Shown one piece after another: positions 11,404 to 23,778 of a stretch of DNA of 64,000 bases (its first letter is position 1; each line of letters begins with the position of its first letter). The position numbers and the translations under genes were made by a program. Under the pieces are notes generated by a model. It worked only from the letters and a program-made list of their open reading frames with translations. It did not search any database and was not told where the DNA came from. Source of the stretch: Rosa chinensis (taxonomy: Eukaryota > Streptophyta > Magnoliopsida > Rosales > Rosaceae); the NCBI RefSeq assembly GCF_002994745.2, contig NC_037092.1:85356824-85420823 (forward strand). Reading direction: 5' to 3'.

Positions 11404-12865
11404 GGACATGCTCAGCTTCATGCATTAGAGGGTGAAAGGCAGCGTAGAAATAATCGTCAAAGAGAGAGACGACGATTATTGAGTTCTTCACAACAAGAGG
11501 AAAGTTTAGCCCGAAGACGTGCCAATTATCAAAGACAGCAAATGGAGGCCAAAGTGTATCAAATCAAGTGGAAGCAATGGCCGGTACCTTACTGAGTGTA
11601 TGTTCTGAAACACAAACATCTTCAATGTATTGTATACGTGTTTTGCATAATTTTCTTTCTACTTTCATGAACAAAAATAATATTCTATACATGTAGGTTG
11701 GAAAAATTATCAGTTTTGATAGAAATATATTTTTTTTTTTCAGGAAGAATTTTTTTTTTGGTAATACTTTAAAGAAGAATTTTAGAACATTGAGAATTTG
11801 TCACCGAACTTCCCCAAAGAGGGAAGAATTGAAATCATAACTACTTAAAAAGAAAATTACATTAGCAAAAGGTGGACCCCAACTGAGTAAATGTGTATGC
11901 ATAAATGCCATATTAAAATGGAAAAGAAATGTGAGAAATTCACATCCATTAATTTCTCTCACTTTTTACGGACCAATGTTTTATCAATGTTCAAATATTT
12001 TAGTACATGAAAATCATAGGTGTTGAACAACAAAATCATGCTGATCACCAAAGTACACCACAGTTTGAAAGAGAGAATCAAAGAGCGAGATTGCGAACAA
12101 GTCAAAGCATTTGGCGGGCTTCAATGAGTTCAATACAACGTGATGAATATTTAGCACGACGACGAGCCAATTGTCATTGTCATCGCGGGCAAACATCAAA
12201 TCATGAGGATAATACTCAAGTTCCAAATAGAATACACTTAAGACATATGAGGCAATTAGCGCGGTCAAATGGATCCCAAGTGCCTGGTAATGGAGCTAAT
12301 CAAAATGATACGAACAATGGTGATCACATAGCGGTCAATGAAGGTAAGAAATGACAAACATCAATGAGTATTGTTTCAGTAATGAAACTGCAATTATTCA
12401 TGTTTGTTTTTTTTTTACATAATAGGAACATATGAAAATTCTAGAATGCGCTTGAGTCATATAAGGCAACTAGCACGGTCAAATAGGTCGCAAATGCCTA
12501 ATAGTGGAGTTAACCAAAATGCTACGAATAATGAAGATCACATAGTACTCAATCAAGGTAACAAATTTAGTATATTAAATATATTGTTGATAAATATATT
12601 GATTTAGTAACTAGCACAATTATTGACATCGATTTTTTTTTTTTAACAGGAACCTCTGAAAATGTCATTCCTCAAAATAGCATGACCTATAATAACAGTG
12701 TTGTCCAAGTACGTCTTAGAGCTAGAGGTTGCAGATCTCATAATTGTGCTCGGAATTTTCATGAGAACATTGGAATCACAAAATGTCATTTACTTGCACC
12801 AAAATTATGTCCACATTGTCATAATGGACTCCAAGACTCGCTAAATGCCGGTGAAAACAATGCAG
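11404..12865 (+). pseudogene. Degenerate N-terminal exons of the Helitron Rep protein
   Basis: Four exon-like segments (from 11404, from about 12005, about 12425-12557 and about 12652-12865) sit between AG and GT sites. They encode related Arg/Gln/Asn-rich repeats (RQRRNN..RERRR..SS..E.LARRRANY and RLSHIRQLARSNRSQ). This resembles the basic N-terminal region of plant Helitron proteins. The last segment carries a CH...CPHC cysteine cluster. The first ends at a TGA near 11595. The repeated motif suggests exon duplication within the gene. The large domain normally linking this region to the Rep core is missing before 12935. Confidence 0.5.
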
Positions 12866-12934
12866 GTATGAACTTTATTATTATTATTATATAACTATAA
12901 ACTTTTATGTTGACTTTAGTATGCTTAAAAACAG

Positions 12935-14413
12935 GTGTTTAATCCCACTTACAATATCAAAACAGGTAACATTGGTCGCAGAACTATTTTACCTTCCTCA
13001 TTGATCGGTAGTCCACGTGATATGCACCAGAGATACCAAGATGCAATGGCTTTGGTCCAAAAATACGGGAAGCCAGATATTTTCCTCACAATGACATGCA
13101 ACCCGAATTGGGAAGAAATAAAGGCAGAGTTATTACTGGGTCAAGTGGCACAAGATCGCCCTGATTTATGTACCCGGATTTTTCGTGCCAAATTTGAAGA
13201 GCTGAAGGAAGATGTTATCAAAAAAGGGGTCTTAGGTACTGCTGTTGCACATGTTTATGTCATCGAATTTCAAAAACGTGGTCTCCCATATGTTCGTATG
13301 CTTCTCATGTTAAATGACGATGATAAGTTGAATAACTCGGATGATTATGACAAAATTGTTCGAGCTGAAATACCAAGTTAAGATGAAGAACCAGAGTTGT
13401 ACAATGCCGTATTGAGGCACATGATATATGGTCTATGTGGAGCACATAAGCGTAATGCCCCATGTATGAAACGTGGGAGTTGTAAACGAGGTTATCCTAA
13501 GCCCTTTTCAGCCAACACATTTCAAGAGAATGACTCTTATCCCATTTACCGTAGGCGAGATGTTCACCCAAATGCAGAATCTGATTTCAATCAAAGTAGA
13601 CAAGTAGATAATAGTTGGGTTATGCCGTACAACCCTTGGCTACTCACAAAATATGATTGTCATATCAATGTAGAAGTCTGTTGCAGCATTAAGAGTGTTA
13701 AGTATTTGTACAAATATGTCTACAAAGGTCCAGATAGAGTAACATTTGAAGTTCGACCCGAAGCTAATGAAGATGAAATAAGGAATTTTGTTGACGCAAG
13801 ATGGGTTTGTGCACCAGAGGCTTTATGGAGAATATTCAAATTTGTAATGAATCGTATGTATCCTTCAGTGGAACGATTGCAAATTCATCTTCCAAATAGA
13901 CAGAGTGTTTTCTTTAATGCTAATGAAAGGGTAACAGATGTTCTCGCAAATGATAGAAACTCAATGACGATGCTCACAGAGTTTTTTACTAAGAACAAGT
14001 ATTATGAAGGTGCGCGCCAATACTTATATCGAGAGTTTCCTGAAAGATTCAGATGGATTGGCAAACATAAGACATGGGAGGAAAGACAGACTAACCAAAA
14101 AGTAATTGGAAGAATATATACGGTATCTCCTTCAGAAGGAGAAAAGTTCTACTTACGTGTTCTTTTGAACCATGTTAGAGGGCCTACATCATACGAGGAT
14201 TTGAGGACAGTAGATGGCATCTCGCAACCAACATTTAAGAAAGCGGCTGAACAAAGAGGTCTGTTAGAAGACGATGATAGTATCCGACAATGTTTACATG
14301 AGGCTTCAAGCATACATATGCCTTCATCTTTAAGGAGATTGTTTGTCACTATCTTGGTTTATTGCGAGCCTCATGGGGTACGAAGTTTATGGATGAATTT
14401 TACCAATTTATGA
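12935..14413 (+). pseudogene. Helitron Rep (HUH endonuclease) domain with mutated HUH motif
   Basis: This is the Helitron helicase-like region: ILPSSLIGSPRDMHQRYQDA, then DIFLTMTCNPNW, then the motif that should read GLPHxHxLL but reads GLPYVRMLL at about 13290. Both metal-binding histidines are replaced (CAT to TAT, CAT to CGT). The later catalytic-tyrosine motif KYLYKYVYKG is retained (about 13700). TAA at 13379-13381 interrupts the frame between AEIPS and DEEPELY. One base appears lost near 14393, where LW runs out of frame and DEFYQFM continues in another frame. The intact protein would nick and rejoin single strands during rolling-circle transposition. This copy cannot do so. Confidence 0.88.
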
Positions 14414-16029
14414 TACAAGATTATGCTTCTTCAAGCACTGCAGTCAGTGCACGTATCACAAACAGACTCTTACGAGACTTAAACGGATTGCTGGTGCAAC
14501 GTAGTAAATCTGTTTGTGATTATGATTTGCCTGAAATGGCTGAAGATTATGGTGAAGATTCGTCAATGCCTAGGCTAATACAGGATGAAGTTTCAATTAT
14601 CATTCCTCAAGAAGACTGCGATGCAATTCATCTCTTGAATGAGGATCAGTCATTTGCATACAACGCAATAATATCAGCTATTGAGTGCAATGACAATGCC
14701 ATATTTTTCGTTGATGGTCCAGGAGGGACTGGAAAAACATACTTATATCGTGCACTTTTAGCAACCTTGAGAAGCAATGATCATATTGTACTGGCAACAG
14801 CAACTTCTGGAATTGCAGCAACAATAATACCTGGTGGGAGAACGACACACTTCAGGTTTAAAATTCCACTCAATCTTGATGCATCTTCTACATGCTCTAT
14901 TAGTAAACAATCTAATTTAGCAGAGTTGATACGAAGATCATCAGCGATTATTTGTGATGAGGTACCAATGATGCATAGATTTGCATTTGAAGCTCTTGAT
15001 CGGACTTTTAAAGACATAATAGGTGGTGATTTTCCATTTGGGGGCAAAGTGATTATTTTTGGGGGAGATTTCCGACAAGTTCTGCCTGTTGTCCATAAGG
15101 GTACAAGGTCTCAGATGGTCCAAGCCAGTCTGGTTAACTCTTCATTTTGGAAAAATGTGAGGATTCTTCGTTTGCGGCAAAATATGAGATCTATCAATGA
15201 TCCAGAGTTCTCATAGTTTTTACTTAATGTTGGTAATGGAGGACAACCATCTGTGGTTGAAGACATGATATGATTACCGTCGTGTATGGCCATACCATGG
15301 GAGGGTGAAGAGTCAATCAACCGATTAGTTAATGAAGTTTTTCTTAATTTGGAATCTCATGTAAATGATGCAGCGTACATGGTTGAAAGGGCAATAATCA
15401 CTCCAAAGAATGATGATGTTGACGTGCTTAATGAGATGATTCTAAAGCAATTTCTAGGGCTTGAACGGATCCTGTACTCTTTCGACTCAGTTGAGGATGA
15501 CACCAGAAATATGTACAAACAAGAATTCTTAAATTCAATTTCACCTTCTGGTATGCCCCCACATCAGTTAACTATAAAAAAAAGTGCTCCCATTATACTT
15601 TTGAGAAATATTGACCCTACGATGGGATTGTGCAATGGTACACGATTGACTTGCTGTGGATCATATAACAACCTTATTGACGCAGAGATTTTAACTGGTC
15701 AATTTGCTGGAACTAGAGTATTGTTACCAAGAATATCTCTAAAGAGTGCCGAGAGTTCTGGACTCCCTTTTGAGATGACAAGAAAACAATTCCCTGTAAA
15801 GTTGAGTTTTGCACTTACTATAAATAAATCATAAGGGCAAACGATACCGAATGTTGGCATCTACCTTCCAGATCATGTATTCAGTCATGGGCAGTTATAT
15901 GTCGCTTTATCACGAGGAATTTCAGAGGCTACCACCAAAGTGTTAGTCAAGAAAGGCTCATTTGAAGGCGAGGAAGGGGTGTTCACAACAAATGTTGTTT
16001 ATAAAGAGATTTTGCTTCCAGCAAGTTAA
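14394..16029 (+). pseudogene. Helitron Pif1-family helicase domain, three stops
   Basis: Superfamily 1 helicase of the Pif1 type fused to Rep. Walker A GPGGTGKT lies at about 14718-14741, motif Ia ATATSGIAA at about 14795, Walker B-like IICDEVPMM at about 14950, GGDFRQVLPV at about 15065, and the C-terminal LYVALSRG motif at about 15900. TAG at 15214, TGA at 15271 and TAA at 15832 interrupt one continuous frame that ends at TAA 16027-16029. Family conservation suggests the last two were CGA and CAA. It would unwind DNA during Helitron movement. Same transcript as the Rep domain, joined by the frameshift near 14393. Confidence 0.88.
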
Positions 16030-19000
16030 CGTCATCCAATAATTGGAGCAAATGTGTTGCAGCAAAGGAATTATCTAACTACATGGTATGTACTTCACTT
16101 AGTAGACCCATTTCACTTTGTAGTAAAAAACCAAACACACTATCTTATGTTTTGTTATTTTTTTTCTATTTTTTAAAAATAATTTTCTGTTCTTCGTACT
16201 CTCAATTTGTAGTTTGGGCAACGACTGATGACAAATGGGTGGCTGAGATGGAGTTGATTGGAGCATGTGGACTTTACTTTATCGAACAAATATGTATATT
16301 GGCACTTTGTTGAAGTTTCTTTTTAAAAAGTATGTTTCGATTGTAAAGATTTGTATATATCGATGCATGTTTTATGTTTTGTGGTGACCCGAGATAGGGG
16401 TCCCACAGCGCCGCGACCCCGAGCCAATGAGAAACCGACACGTCACTAACGACATCCCGATGACTCATTAACCCGAAATCACAAGGCCTTTTTGGTTCAG
16501 GTTGTTGGTTTACAAAACACTTTCTTGGACAAATGTCTCAAAACGTTCTAGCAACCGAACAACATATTTTCAAAAGCGGAATTTGAAATGGGCTAGGAGT
16601 TTTGGGCTTACAATCGGAGTTCAATTTGGAAAATAACAAATCACGAAGTGAAAACAAGTATGAGAGACGCGCCCCAGGGTTACGGGTCTCTCGAAATTTT
16701 GTGAATGAGCGAATAGAAAACAAATAAATTAGTGGGGAAATAAATAACCAAATTACTTCAAAATCCGATAAGGGACCAAAACCTTCCTTTTGATAAAACT
16801 ACAGAGAAATGCGCCAAGCCGGGCCATGTGCCTCCCCTGTACGCTTCCCGACCACATGCTCGAAACCTGCACACTATAGTAGGGGTGAGCTTTCGTCCTC
16901 GCATGCCCAGTAAGGGCCGACCCAACCATGCTAGGTTTGAAAATAATAATACACTTGAAAATATTTACTACATAATATTGTGCACGTTTATCGAAAATAC
17001 TTTATAAAGAGGCAACCACAAACATTTATCGCTTTTATAAAACATATGCAGTATGTTTCACACAACTTGGAGCTCCGAGATACTTACCTGCCGGCTAAAC
17101 TCAAACACAACGGTGACCGACTCGGTTCGTCATCCTTCGAGAACCGGCCAACTACTCTGTAGTACTTCCGACTACAAGTAGCGAAAGTGTCCATTTCCTG
17201 GCCCTGAGTCTCCTATGACTGGTTCACTGTCTGTACTCACTCTTCCTCGACAAACATAGGAGCACGGCCCCCTCCGGAGGTTCACGGTTATCGACACCGT
17301 GGGATTCCTAGGAATCTACGCGTCTAGGTCCCATTCACTTTCAGGTCACAAGTATAAACATACAAGGGTACAGTATCTCAACATGCAAGTCTAGCCTCGG
17401 TTTTCGCAATTAGCAATCATCAGTTCTGAAAACACATGTATCACGAGGCATCGACTAATGAACAACCAAAAACGCACTTGCAGGCAACATACTATCTTAG
17501 TATAGCATTCCACATATATCGAAAACCTCTAACAAGGAAGGGACAGCTCACCCTACCTGGAATTGGAGTGCCCATCCACAATTAGGTTCGTTCTCGACTT
17601 TCGACACTTTGTCCACTTCCAAAGGCACACGCACGAGTCCTTTATAATAAAAGTAAACCAATAAGTAACCAATTCATAACTCATTTGCTCAATTTCTTTA
17701 TGAGTTACCAATTTATTCTGAATCGATATTTAATGGTAACCCTTCCCGAACAATTCACTTAACGTAGTGAGCTCATTCGGGATATGGTGATCATACTTGT
17801 TTCCATGTTAAAATTTCGGTCAACCGGTATGACTTCATTTTATTTAGCCTTTAAACCTTAAGCAATTAAATAATAATTTCCATTCCCGAATGATTTCGCC
17901 TTTCAAACTCCTTTCGGGATATGGTGATTATACTTAATTTCTTAATGTATTCCAAGTCAACCGGTTTGACCCTTTTTTACTTAACCATTAAATTCTAGCA
18001 AATAAATAGTAATTACCATTCCCGAATTATTACATTCTTACGATAACTTCGGGATATGGCAACACTAGAATACTCCGATTTTTAACCTTATTTCATGAAC
18101 GTTGATCCAATATCCTAATTTAGCTCAATCAAATAAAATCCACCATTTTCATAATCAATTTCTCAAACAATTGTGGTTACTTAATCCCTTTGACCTCATT
18201 CAACACATCGAGTTTTAATTCTCAATTACCACCAAATTAAGCCCATCAGCAAAAGGACATTTCCAAAACCAAATACATCATCTTAATTGAGAAAATAACT
18301 CTGTCCATACATTCAATCAATTTCATCTCAAGTAATCCACAAGGCCACAACCTCACCATGTACCAATAATTCACAGTAGAAGTACCAAGACCCTTACCCT
18401 TGTTCTTTTCCAATTTAGATAGCCAAATCGTGGAAGCTGCATTTCACCACCATTAATCCTTCAGATTCCCTAGTACGCAAAAATAGGATCAATAATCCAT
18501 TCTCAATCAATCCATATCCAAAACAAAGTCTTGAGTTTCTTACCAATTCCTTAATGCAAATGGAATTGACCCAACACTTCCCTTCTCCTAAAGCTTGCAG
18601 TTCTGCAGACCTCATTTCCTCCACAAAACAACATCCTTAATTAATTAACCTCAATGTCCCAACAACAATCAAATTAAAAATTCGAAAGCCTGTGTTCCTT
18701 ACCCATTTTAGTCTGCCGAGACCACATCTTTCACTACGTGCTGTATCTTGCAGTCGCCATCATCTCTTCATCATTCCTTTAAGAACACATTCGAACTCAA
18801 GACCAGTAGCCTTCCCTTCTAGTCTGTACTTCTCTGTCTCCTCCGTACCCAATGTTTAAATATCCCTAATCGAAGAACAAAGCATCAGAGACCCATTATT
18901 TCGAAATTGGAAACTCAATGGGACAAGGAAAGGGGCCTCGGGTTGGCTTACCAGAAAGATTGGATATATCGGCGGTGTACACGGCGGAGCTACGGCGGTG

Positions 19001-19317
19001 TGCGGCGGCTCTGGTTGGAGTCAAAGGTCTGGGTTAGGGGTTGTGGTGATTGACGAGGCGCTGATCCTATTTCTGGAGGTGATTTTGCTCGATTTGGACT
19101 GGAGGCCGGAAAACCGAGACGAGCAGAGCCGAGGGCTCCGATGATGTGTGTTTGGCGTCATTCAGCTTCGGTGGGTGGCAGGGCTTCTGGGTTTTACTCC
19201 TCGTCGCTTGTTGAGTGGAGATGTGGTGGCACTGTGGCGAGGTAATGATCGGAGATCAACGAAGGAGGAGTGGCAGTGAGGTCGCGACGGTGGTGGTCGT
19301 GTACGGTGGCTGTGGGC

Positions 19318-19813
19318 TGTTAACGCTTGGATCCGTTGGGATCTAATTAACGTAAAGAATGAGAGAGAGAGAGAGTGACACGAGATGTATAGTGGTTCAC
19401 CTCCCGCCTTAGGGGGAGACTACGTCCACTTGAAAGCTTATACTAGTGTGTCGAGCCTTGCGGCCCAAGTGCATTACAAAGTGTGTAATGGAGTGTGTTG
19501 AATGGTGTTTAAGTGGGAGGAGGCATTCCTTTTATAGGTGAAGGAATGCTCCTCCTTTACATTTTCTTAGATGTGGGACAAGAACCCACTATTCTAGTCT
19601 AGAAAGCCTATTTGTGAGGGCATGTTGGCAAGGCCAGGAAGGTGGCTTCCCGGCGACGGATTTGCCTCTTCCGGATACCGTGGCGTAGCTTGAACATAGG
19701 GCTACAAGATGCATGTCTCGGTTGGGCCTTGCCATGTCTCGTGGATGTCCCAAAGTGGGTGTTACTTATGCTTGGTGATGTAGAGAACTAACTTGCTAGT
19801 GTAGGTATAAACA
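19318..19813 (-). repeat. 3' LTR of the non-autonomous element
   Basis: Minus strand reads TGTTTATACC...AGCGTTAACA. A TATA box CCTATAAAAGG lies at about 19528-19538. Preceded on the minus strand by the GGGGACTTCGGGGACT polypurine-like tract (19814-19830). Confidence 0.93.
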
Positions 19814-22263
19814 AGTCCCCGAAGTCCCCGAGTAAGAGTAGCTTCTTGGTTGGGGAGTTCAAATCATGAAGTCATCAAGCATAAGTAATATCCGAGAGGC
19901 GCACGGCCCCTACAAGTCCCCGAGCTCCGCAAGCAAGAAGGGACTCGCTTAACCTACACAATGAGACAAAAACGCGCATATGTAGAATGCTTGTTGTATT
20001 GGTTACCGCTCGTATTAATGGAATGCGAAAAGAATTCATTTTGTTGCAAGCAACAAACGGTAGAAGAACTCAATATTCCATTAATGTGTATGAACATGTA
20101 AAATATTGGTAGTTGTATATGTGGATCTTATGGCCATATAACACGCACAATAGATAGTGGCAAGTGTAATGGGTGTCCAAAGTAATTTGTGGGAATAGTC
20201 CCGGTGACATAGAATGAAGCGTTTGTGAACTTGGGGCTTAAGTAAAACATGTTGGACATGATCGAGCAAGTTGGGTTGTTTGAGCAAGTTGGGTGTAATT
20301 GAGTGTGTAGGCGTTGTGCGAGCATGCGAGGCGTGGCCCAAGCGCAAGTCGTGGCCATACTCGATACCCAAGCAAGTCGTAACCCGAACAAGTCGTTTAT
20401 CCGAGCATGTTTTAGTAAGTCGTAAGTGTCACAAGCTTCTAGATGCATGTCACAAGTAATTGAATTTAAGCATGTATGTGTGTAGCATGTACTTGTAGTA
20501 AAGTTGCTAATAACATTTTGTAGACATGCTTAAGGGTCATGGAGACATGTATAGTCATGGCATCGGCGGTAGCTCAAATTGTAAGAACGGAAGAGATAAG
20601 ACTTATCTTATGCCGACTTGGAGGCTAGCGGAGTTGGCCGAAGATGGCGGTCCATTGCTTTGGTGGATAAAGTGCTCCGATAATGTATGTCAACTCGTAG
20701 TTGAGGTTGAATGCTCGATAGAAATAATTGAATTTCCTTGAAACAAAATATATGATTAATATGTGGATTTGTAAAATCAACATCAACATAGGTACTTTGA
20801 TAAAGTTTGAAACAAAGTGTATATGCAAAATTGTAGGTGGCAGCAAACATATTGAATATTGGCAATGCTGCTTTGAATTTTCAGATTGGCAGGAGGCATA
20901 TAGAAGGCGCTATAAGTAACGATGGTTGAGGCATGGTAATATATTGTACTTCTCCTTATGCATGGCAATTGGCATATATAAATTGTGGCATAGAGTAGAG
21001 CTTGACATGTCTGTCCTAATGGTGAGGATCATGCATGAATTGTATCGTAGGACTTGCACTTGGTTAAAGTGCTCATGTGAACTGGAACACATAACTAAAT
21101 GAAAGGAAAATCCACGACGTGTCCATATGTGAGGTGTAGAGACTTAGCTTTTCAAGTTGCTCTCTGGCCACCGTACAAGCCTACAGTTCGTTGGCATAAT
21201 TGAAACGCTGCCCAGAAATGGTGCTCTGCCCAGTATGGCTGGCTAATAACCATCAGCGGAAGAAGTTCGCCGGCGGTAGTCTTGGTGGGTGGAGGTTTTG
21301 CCTCTGGTGCTCAAGAGTCCGGCGGAAACTCGTACTGGCTAGCGGAGGCCTTGGATGGCGGAGGGGTGAAGAGTTGATGGTCGGCGGAGGTTGCAGTGGA
21401 CGGAGAGCGCAGCAGTGAGCTAGCGGAGTCGTGCCGGCATCCAGCGCTGGCGGAGGACCTGGTGCTCAGCGGTGTGTCTGGCGGAGCTGAGTGGAGAAAA
21501 CCAGTGGAGGATGCCAGCGGGGGTCCCCTGGCGGACGACTCTCCGGAGGAGGGCCTGGAGCTGCAACCTGGCGGAGGAGTAGGCCAGCGGAGCATGAAGC
21601 TAGTTGAAGCTGGTGGAGTCGGTGGAGCGGAGTTCGATTTGGTCGGCGGAGCTTGTCCGCTAAGCTTTGGTCAGCGGTGGTCTTTCCATGGCCGGCGGAG
21701 CAGGCTAGCGGAGATAGTATCCGCTGAAGCACACAGTGCGGTATTGATGTCCGGCGGAGCATGGTGCGCGGGGAGCTAGCCAAGCATCAGTGCAGCGGAG
21801 CATCCCCGGCGGAGCTGCGACGAAGAGTTGCTGCAGTCCGCTGGGCTGAGCGGTGGAGCACCAGTTCGGCCGAGGAGTGCAGCTGAGGTAGCTGCAGAGG
21901 AGCTCTGCAGCGAGCGTGCAGCGAAGCGGCGCGGCCGAGCGAGCTTGCAGCGGAGACACCTGGCGGAGCTGGTTCCCAGCGGAGGACCGGAGCTGCGGAG
22001 CTTGGACCGGAGCTCGGGGCTGGTTAGCGGAAGTTCCCGGGCTGGAGCCGTTGGCCCTGCTGTGATCGAAGCTCGAAGAAGAGAGAGGACGCTGATGAGC
22101 AAAGAATCCCATGGGTGGCCAGAGAAGATGGCTGGGTGTCCAGAGAATTTTTGCCGCCCATTTTTTTTTTTTTTTTTTTTTGTAGTTGGCGTTGACCAAG
22201 TGAATAGTTCGGCGCTGACTTTTTTTTTTTTTTTTGGGCGTTGACCAAAAGTTGATCAAGCCT

Positions 22264-22382
22264 TATGGGCGTTGACCAGCTCCGCCGGCCGTTGACCGTC
22301 CATGTTGGGCGTTGACCAGCTCCGCCGGGCGTTGACCGTCCATGTTGGGCGTTGACTGGCCCCGCCGGGCGTTGACCAGCCC
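22264..22382. repeat. Short tandem repeat of about 40 bp
   Basis: About three tandem variants of GGGCGTTGACCAGCTCCGCC plus a GTTGACCGTCCATGTT half. Further GGCGTTGACC copies at 22188 and 22237 are separated by T-runs. The array lies just downstream of the PBS in element orientation. Confidence 0.8.
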
Positions 22383-22461
22383 CAATTTGATGTTGAATGA
22401 GCGTCGACTTGACATTTTCGGGTCGAAGTTCGTGGTAGGTGATAAAGCCTTTGTGTGTCGG

Positions 22462-22481
22462 CTTCCCACAGACGGCGCCAA
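22462..22481 (-). other. Primer-binding site of the non-autonomous element
   Basis: On the minus strand, TTGGCGCCGTCTGTGGGAAG follows the LTR directly. The same 20 bases follow the 5' LTR of Tat-B at 44787. Confidence 0.85.
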
Positions 22482-22981
22482 TGTTAACGCTTGGATCCGT
22501 TGGGATCTAATTAACGTAAAGAATGAGAGAGAGAGAGAGAGAGTGACACGAGATGTATAGTGGTTCACCTCCCGCCTTAGCGGGAGACTACGTCCACTTG
22601 AAAGCTTATACTAGTGTGTCGAGCCTTGCGGCCCAAGTGCATTACAAAGTGTGTAATGGAGTGTGTTGAATGGTGTTTAAGTGGGAGGAGGCATTCCTTT
22701 TATAGGTGAAGGAATGCTCCTCCTTTACATTTTCTTAGATGTGGGACAAGAACCCACTATTCTAGTCTAGAAAGCCTATTTGTGAGGGCATGTTGGCAAG
22801 GCCGGGAAGGTGGCTTCCCGGCGACGGATTTGCCTCTTTCGGATACCGTGGCGTAGCTTGAACATAGGGCTACAAGATGCATGTCTCGGTTGGGCCTTGC
22901 CATGTCTCGTGAATGTCCCAAAGTGGGTGTTACTTATGCTTGGTGATGTAGAGAACTAGCTTGCTAGTGTAGGTATAAACA
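22482..22981 (-). repeat. 5' LTR of the non-autonomous element
   Basis: Same termini as the left copy. It differs by a longer GA run (near 22525) and about five substitutions (for example GGG/GCG near 22579). Confidence 0.93.
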
Positions 22982-23666
22982 TGGGCGATGCATGTCGACG
23001 GTAAGGCTTAGGCTTGGGTCGGATTTGGGTGCTGGATCGATTGGTGGTGGTGGTTTTGCGAGATGGTGGCCGGAGATGGTATTTTCCGGTGATGGCAGAG
23101 GGAGAACGAGAGAGAGAGAGGTCGGGGAGAGAGAAAGAGAATGCGGCCGAGAGGGAGAGGAAGGAGAAAAATGAGCTAGGGTTTCCACAATTTCCTATTT
23201 ATACTTGCGTATGCAAAATGTCCATTTTGCCCTTGCGATGAATTACTGAATTCTCCTTGCTGATTCCTTTCGGGTTTTGGGCTCGTAACCTTTCTTTTAC
23301 TCGTTTTTCATCGGAAACCTCCTAATTTATTTCGCGACTTCGCCGTAGGCCCGAATGAAAGAACATTGGTCCAAAGTTTTAAATTTCGGCCTAATAGGTG
23401 GTCTTGACACCAAAACAATTTCTGAAATAAATTTCGTCACTTAAATCGCCTTGTGAAAATCTTATTGGCGAAAAATTACCTTCTAAAAATTAGACAAAAT
23501 TTTCGGGGGCTCACATGTTTGTTACTAATGGATTGCTAAAGACATATACAATATTTTAAAAAATCTGTACATGAAAAATAGGAGTTAGGTAATATGCAAC
23601 ATAGAAATTATATTGCACTCATGGGTAACATTTCAAACATGCGTAGCAAGAGAGGAAGGACAATAC

Positions 23667-23719
23667 GCACGCGCGAGCGCGGCCCTTCCCCATGCGCATC
23701 GCGCGTGCAAAAAGGCTAG
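23667..23719 (+). terminator. Helitron 3' terminal hairpin and CTAG
   Basis: Stem GCACGCGCGA (23667-23676) pairs perfectly with TCGCGCGTGC (23699-23708). An inner GCGC pair extends the stem beyond a bulge. AAAAAGG and CTAG (23716-23719) follow, and T at 23720 is host sequence. This is the transposition terminator of Helitrons, not a transcription terminator. Confidence 0.93.
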
Positions 23720-23778
23720 TAACAGTAACACCAACTTTAGTATATAACGGTAACACTACTTTTAGTATGTAGTAAATA

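Larger units (their letters stand above)
19318..22981 (-). mobile_element. Non-autonomous LTR retrotransposon (coding-free), complete
   Basis: Two LTRs (19318-19813 and 22482-22981) differ by about five substitutions and one 4-bp GA-repeat indel. The element is flanked by TGGGC duplications (19313-19317 and 22982-22986). It lies on the minus strand: the 5' LTR is the right copy, followed by the PBS, and the polypurine tract precedes the left copy. The 2.67-kb interior has no gag or pol similarity. It is GC-rich and full of GCGGAG-type repeats at 21240-22100. Low LTR divergence (about 1%) indicates a recent insertion. Its PBS and PPT match those of the element at 44271-56281. Confidence 0.93.
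16380..23515 (-). mobile_element. Solo LTR of a Gypsy-type element (long LTR), split by a nested element
   Basis: On the minus strand it begins TGTGAGCCCCCGAAAATTTT and ends CGGGTCACCACA. It is flanked by the 5-bp duplication TGTTT (16375-16379 and 23516-23520). Net length without the nested element (19318-22981) and its duplicated target is about 3.47 kb. A TATA-like GTATAAATAGG lies at about 23198-23208 on the minus strand, about 310 bases inside the LTR start. No PBS, polypurine tract or gag-pol is present. Length and termini suggest a chromovirus of the Tekay/Del type, but that is inference. It disrupts the 3' flank of the Helitron gene. Confidence 0.8.
4319..23719 (+). mobile_element. 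Helitron, interrupted by a Harbinger element and a solo LTR
   Basis: The 3' end is diagnostic: a 10-bp perfect stem (23667-23676 with 23699-23708), a short A/G spacer, then CTAG at 23716-23719 followed by T. The proposed 5' end is TC at 4319 after A (A|TCTACGGTTCATATAAAAGG), in line with plant Helitron 5' ends that begin TCTA and run into an A-rich AAAGGAGAAA stretch. Helitrons insert between A and T and leave no target duplication, and both flanks fit. The Rep-helicase gene (11404-16029) lies inside on the same strand. After removing the Harbinger element and the nested LTR block, about 8.2 kb of Helitron remains. The 3' end is well supported. The 5' end is inferred from pattern only. Confidence 0.75.

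Noticed and set aside
21396..22259. Several overlapping open frames of 90-184 codons on both strands
   Set aside because: GC-rich, GCGGAG-type repetitive sequence keeps all frames open. Composition is low complexity with no domain, inside a coding-free LTR element.
16380..23515. A complete LTR element rather than a solo LTR
   Set aside because: No terminal direct repeat is found within its own sequence, and no PBS, PPT or coding region.
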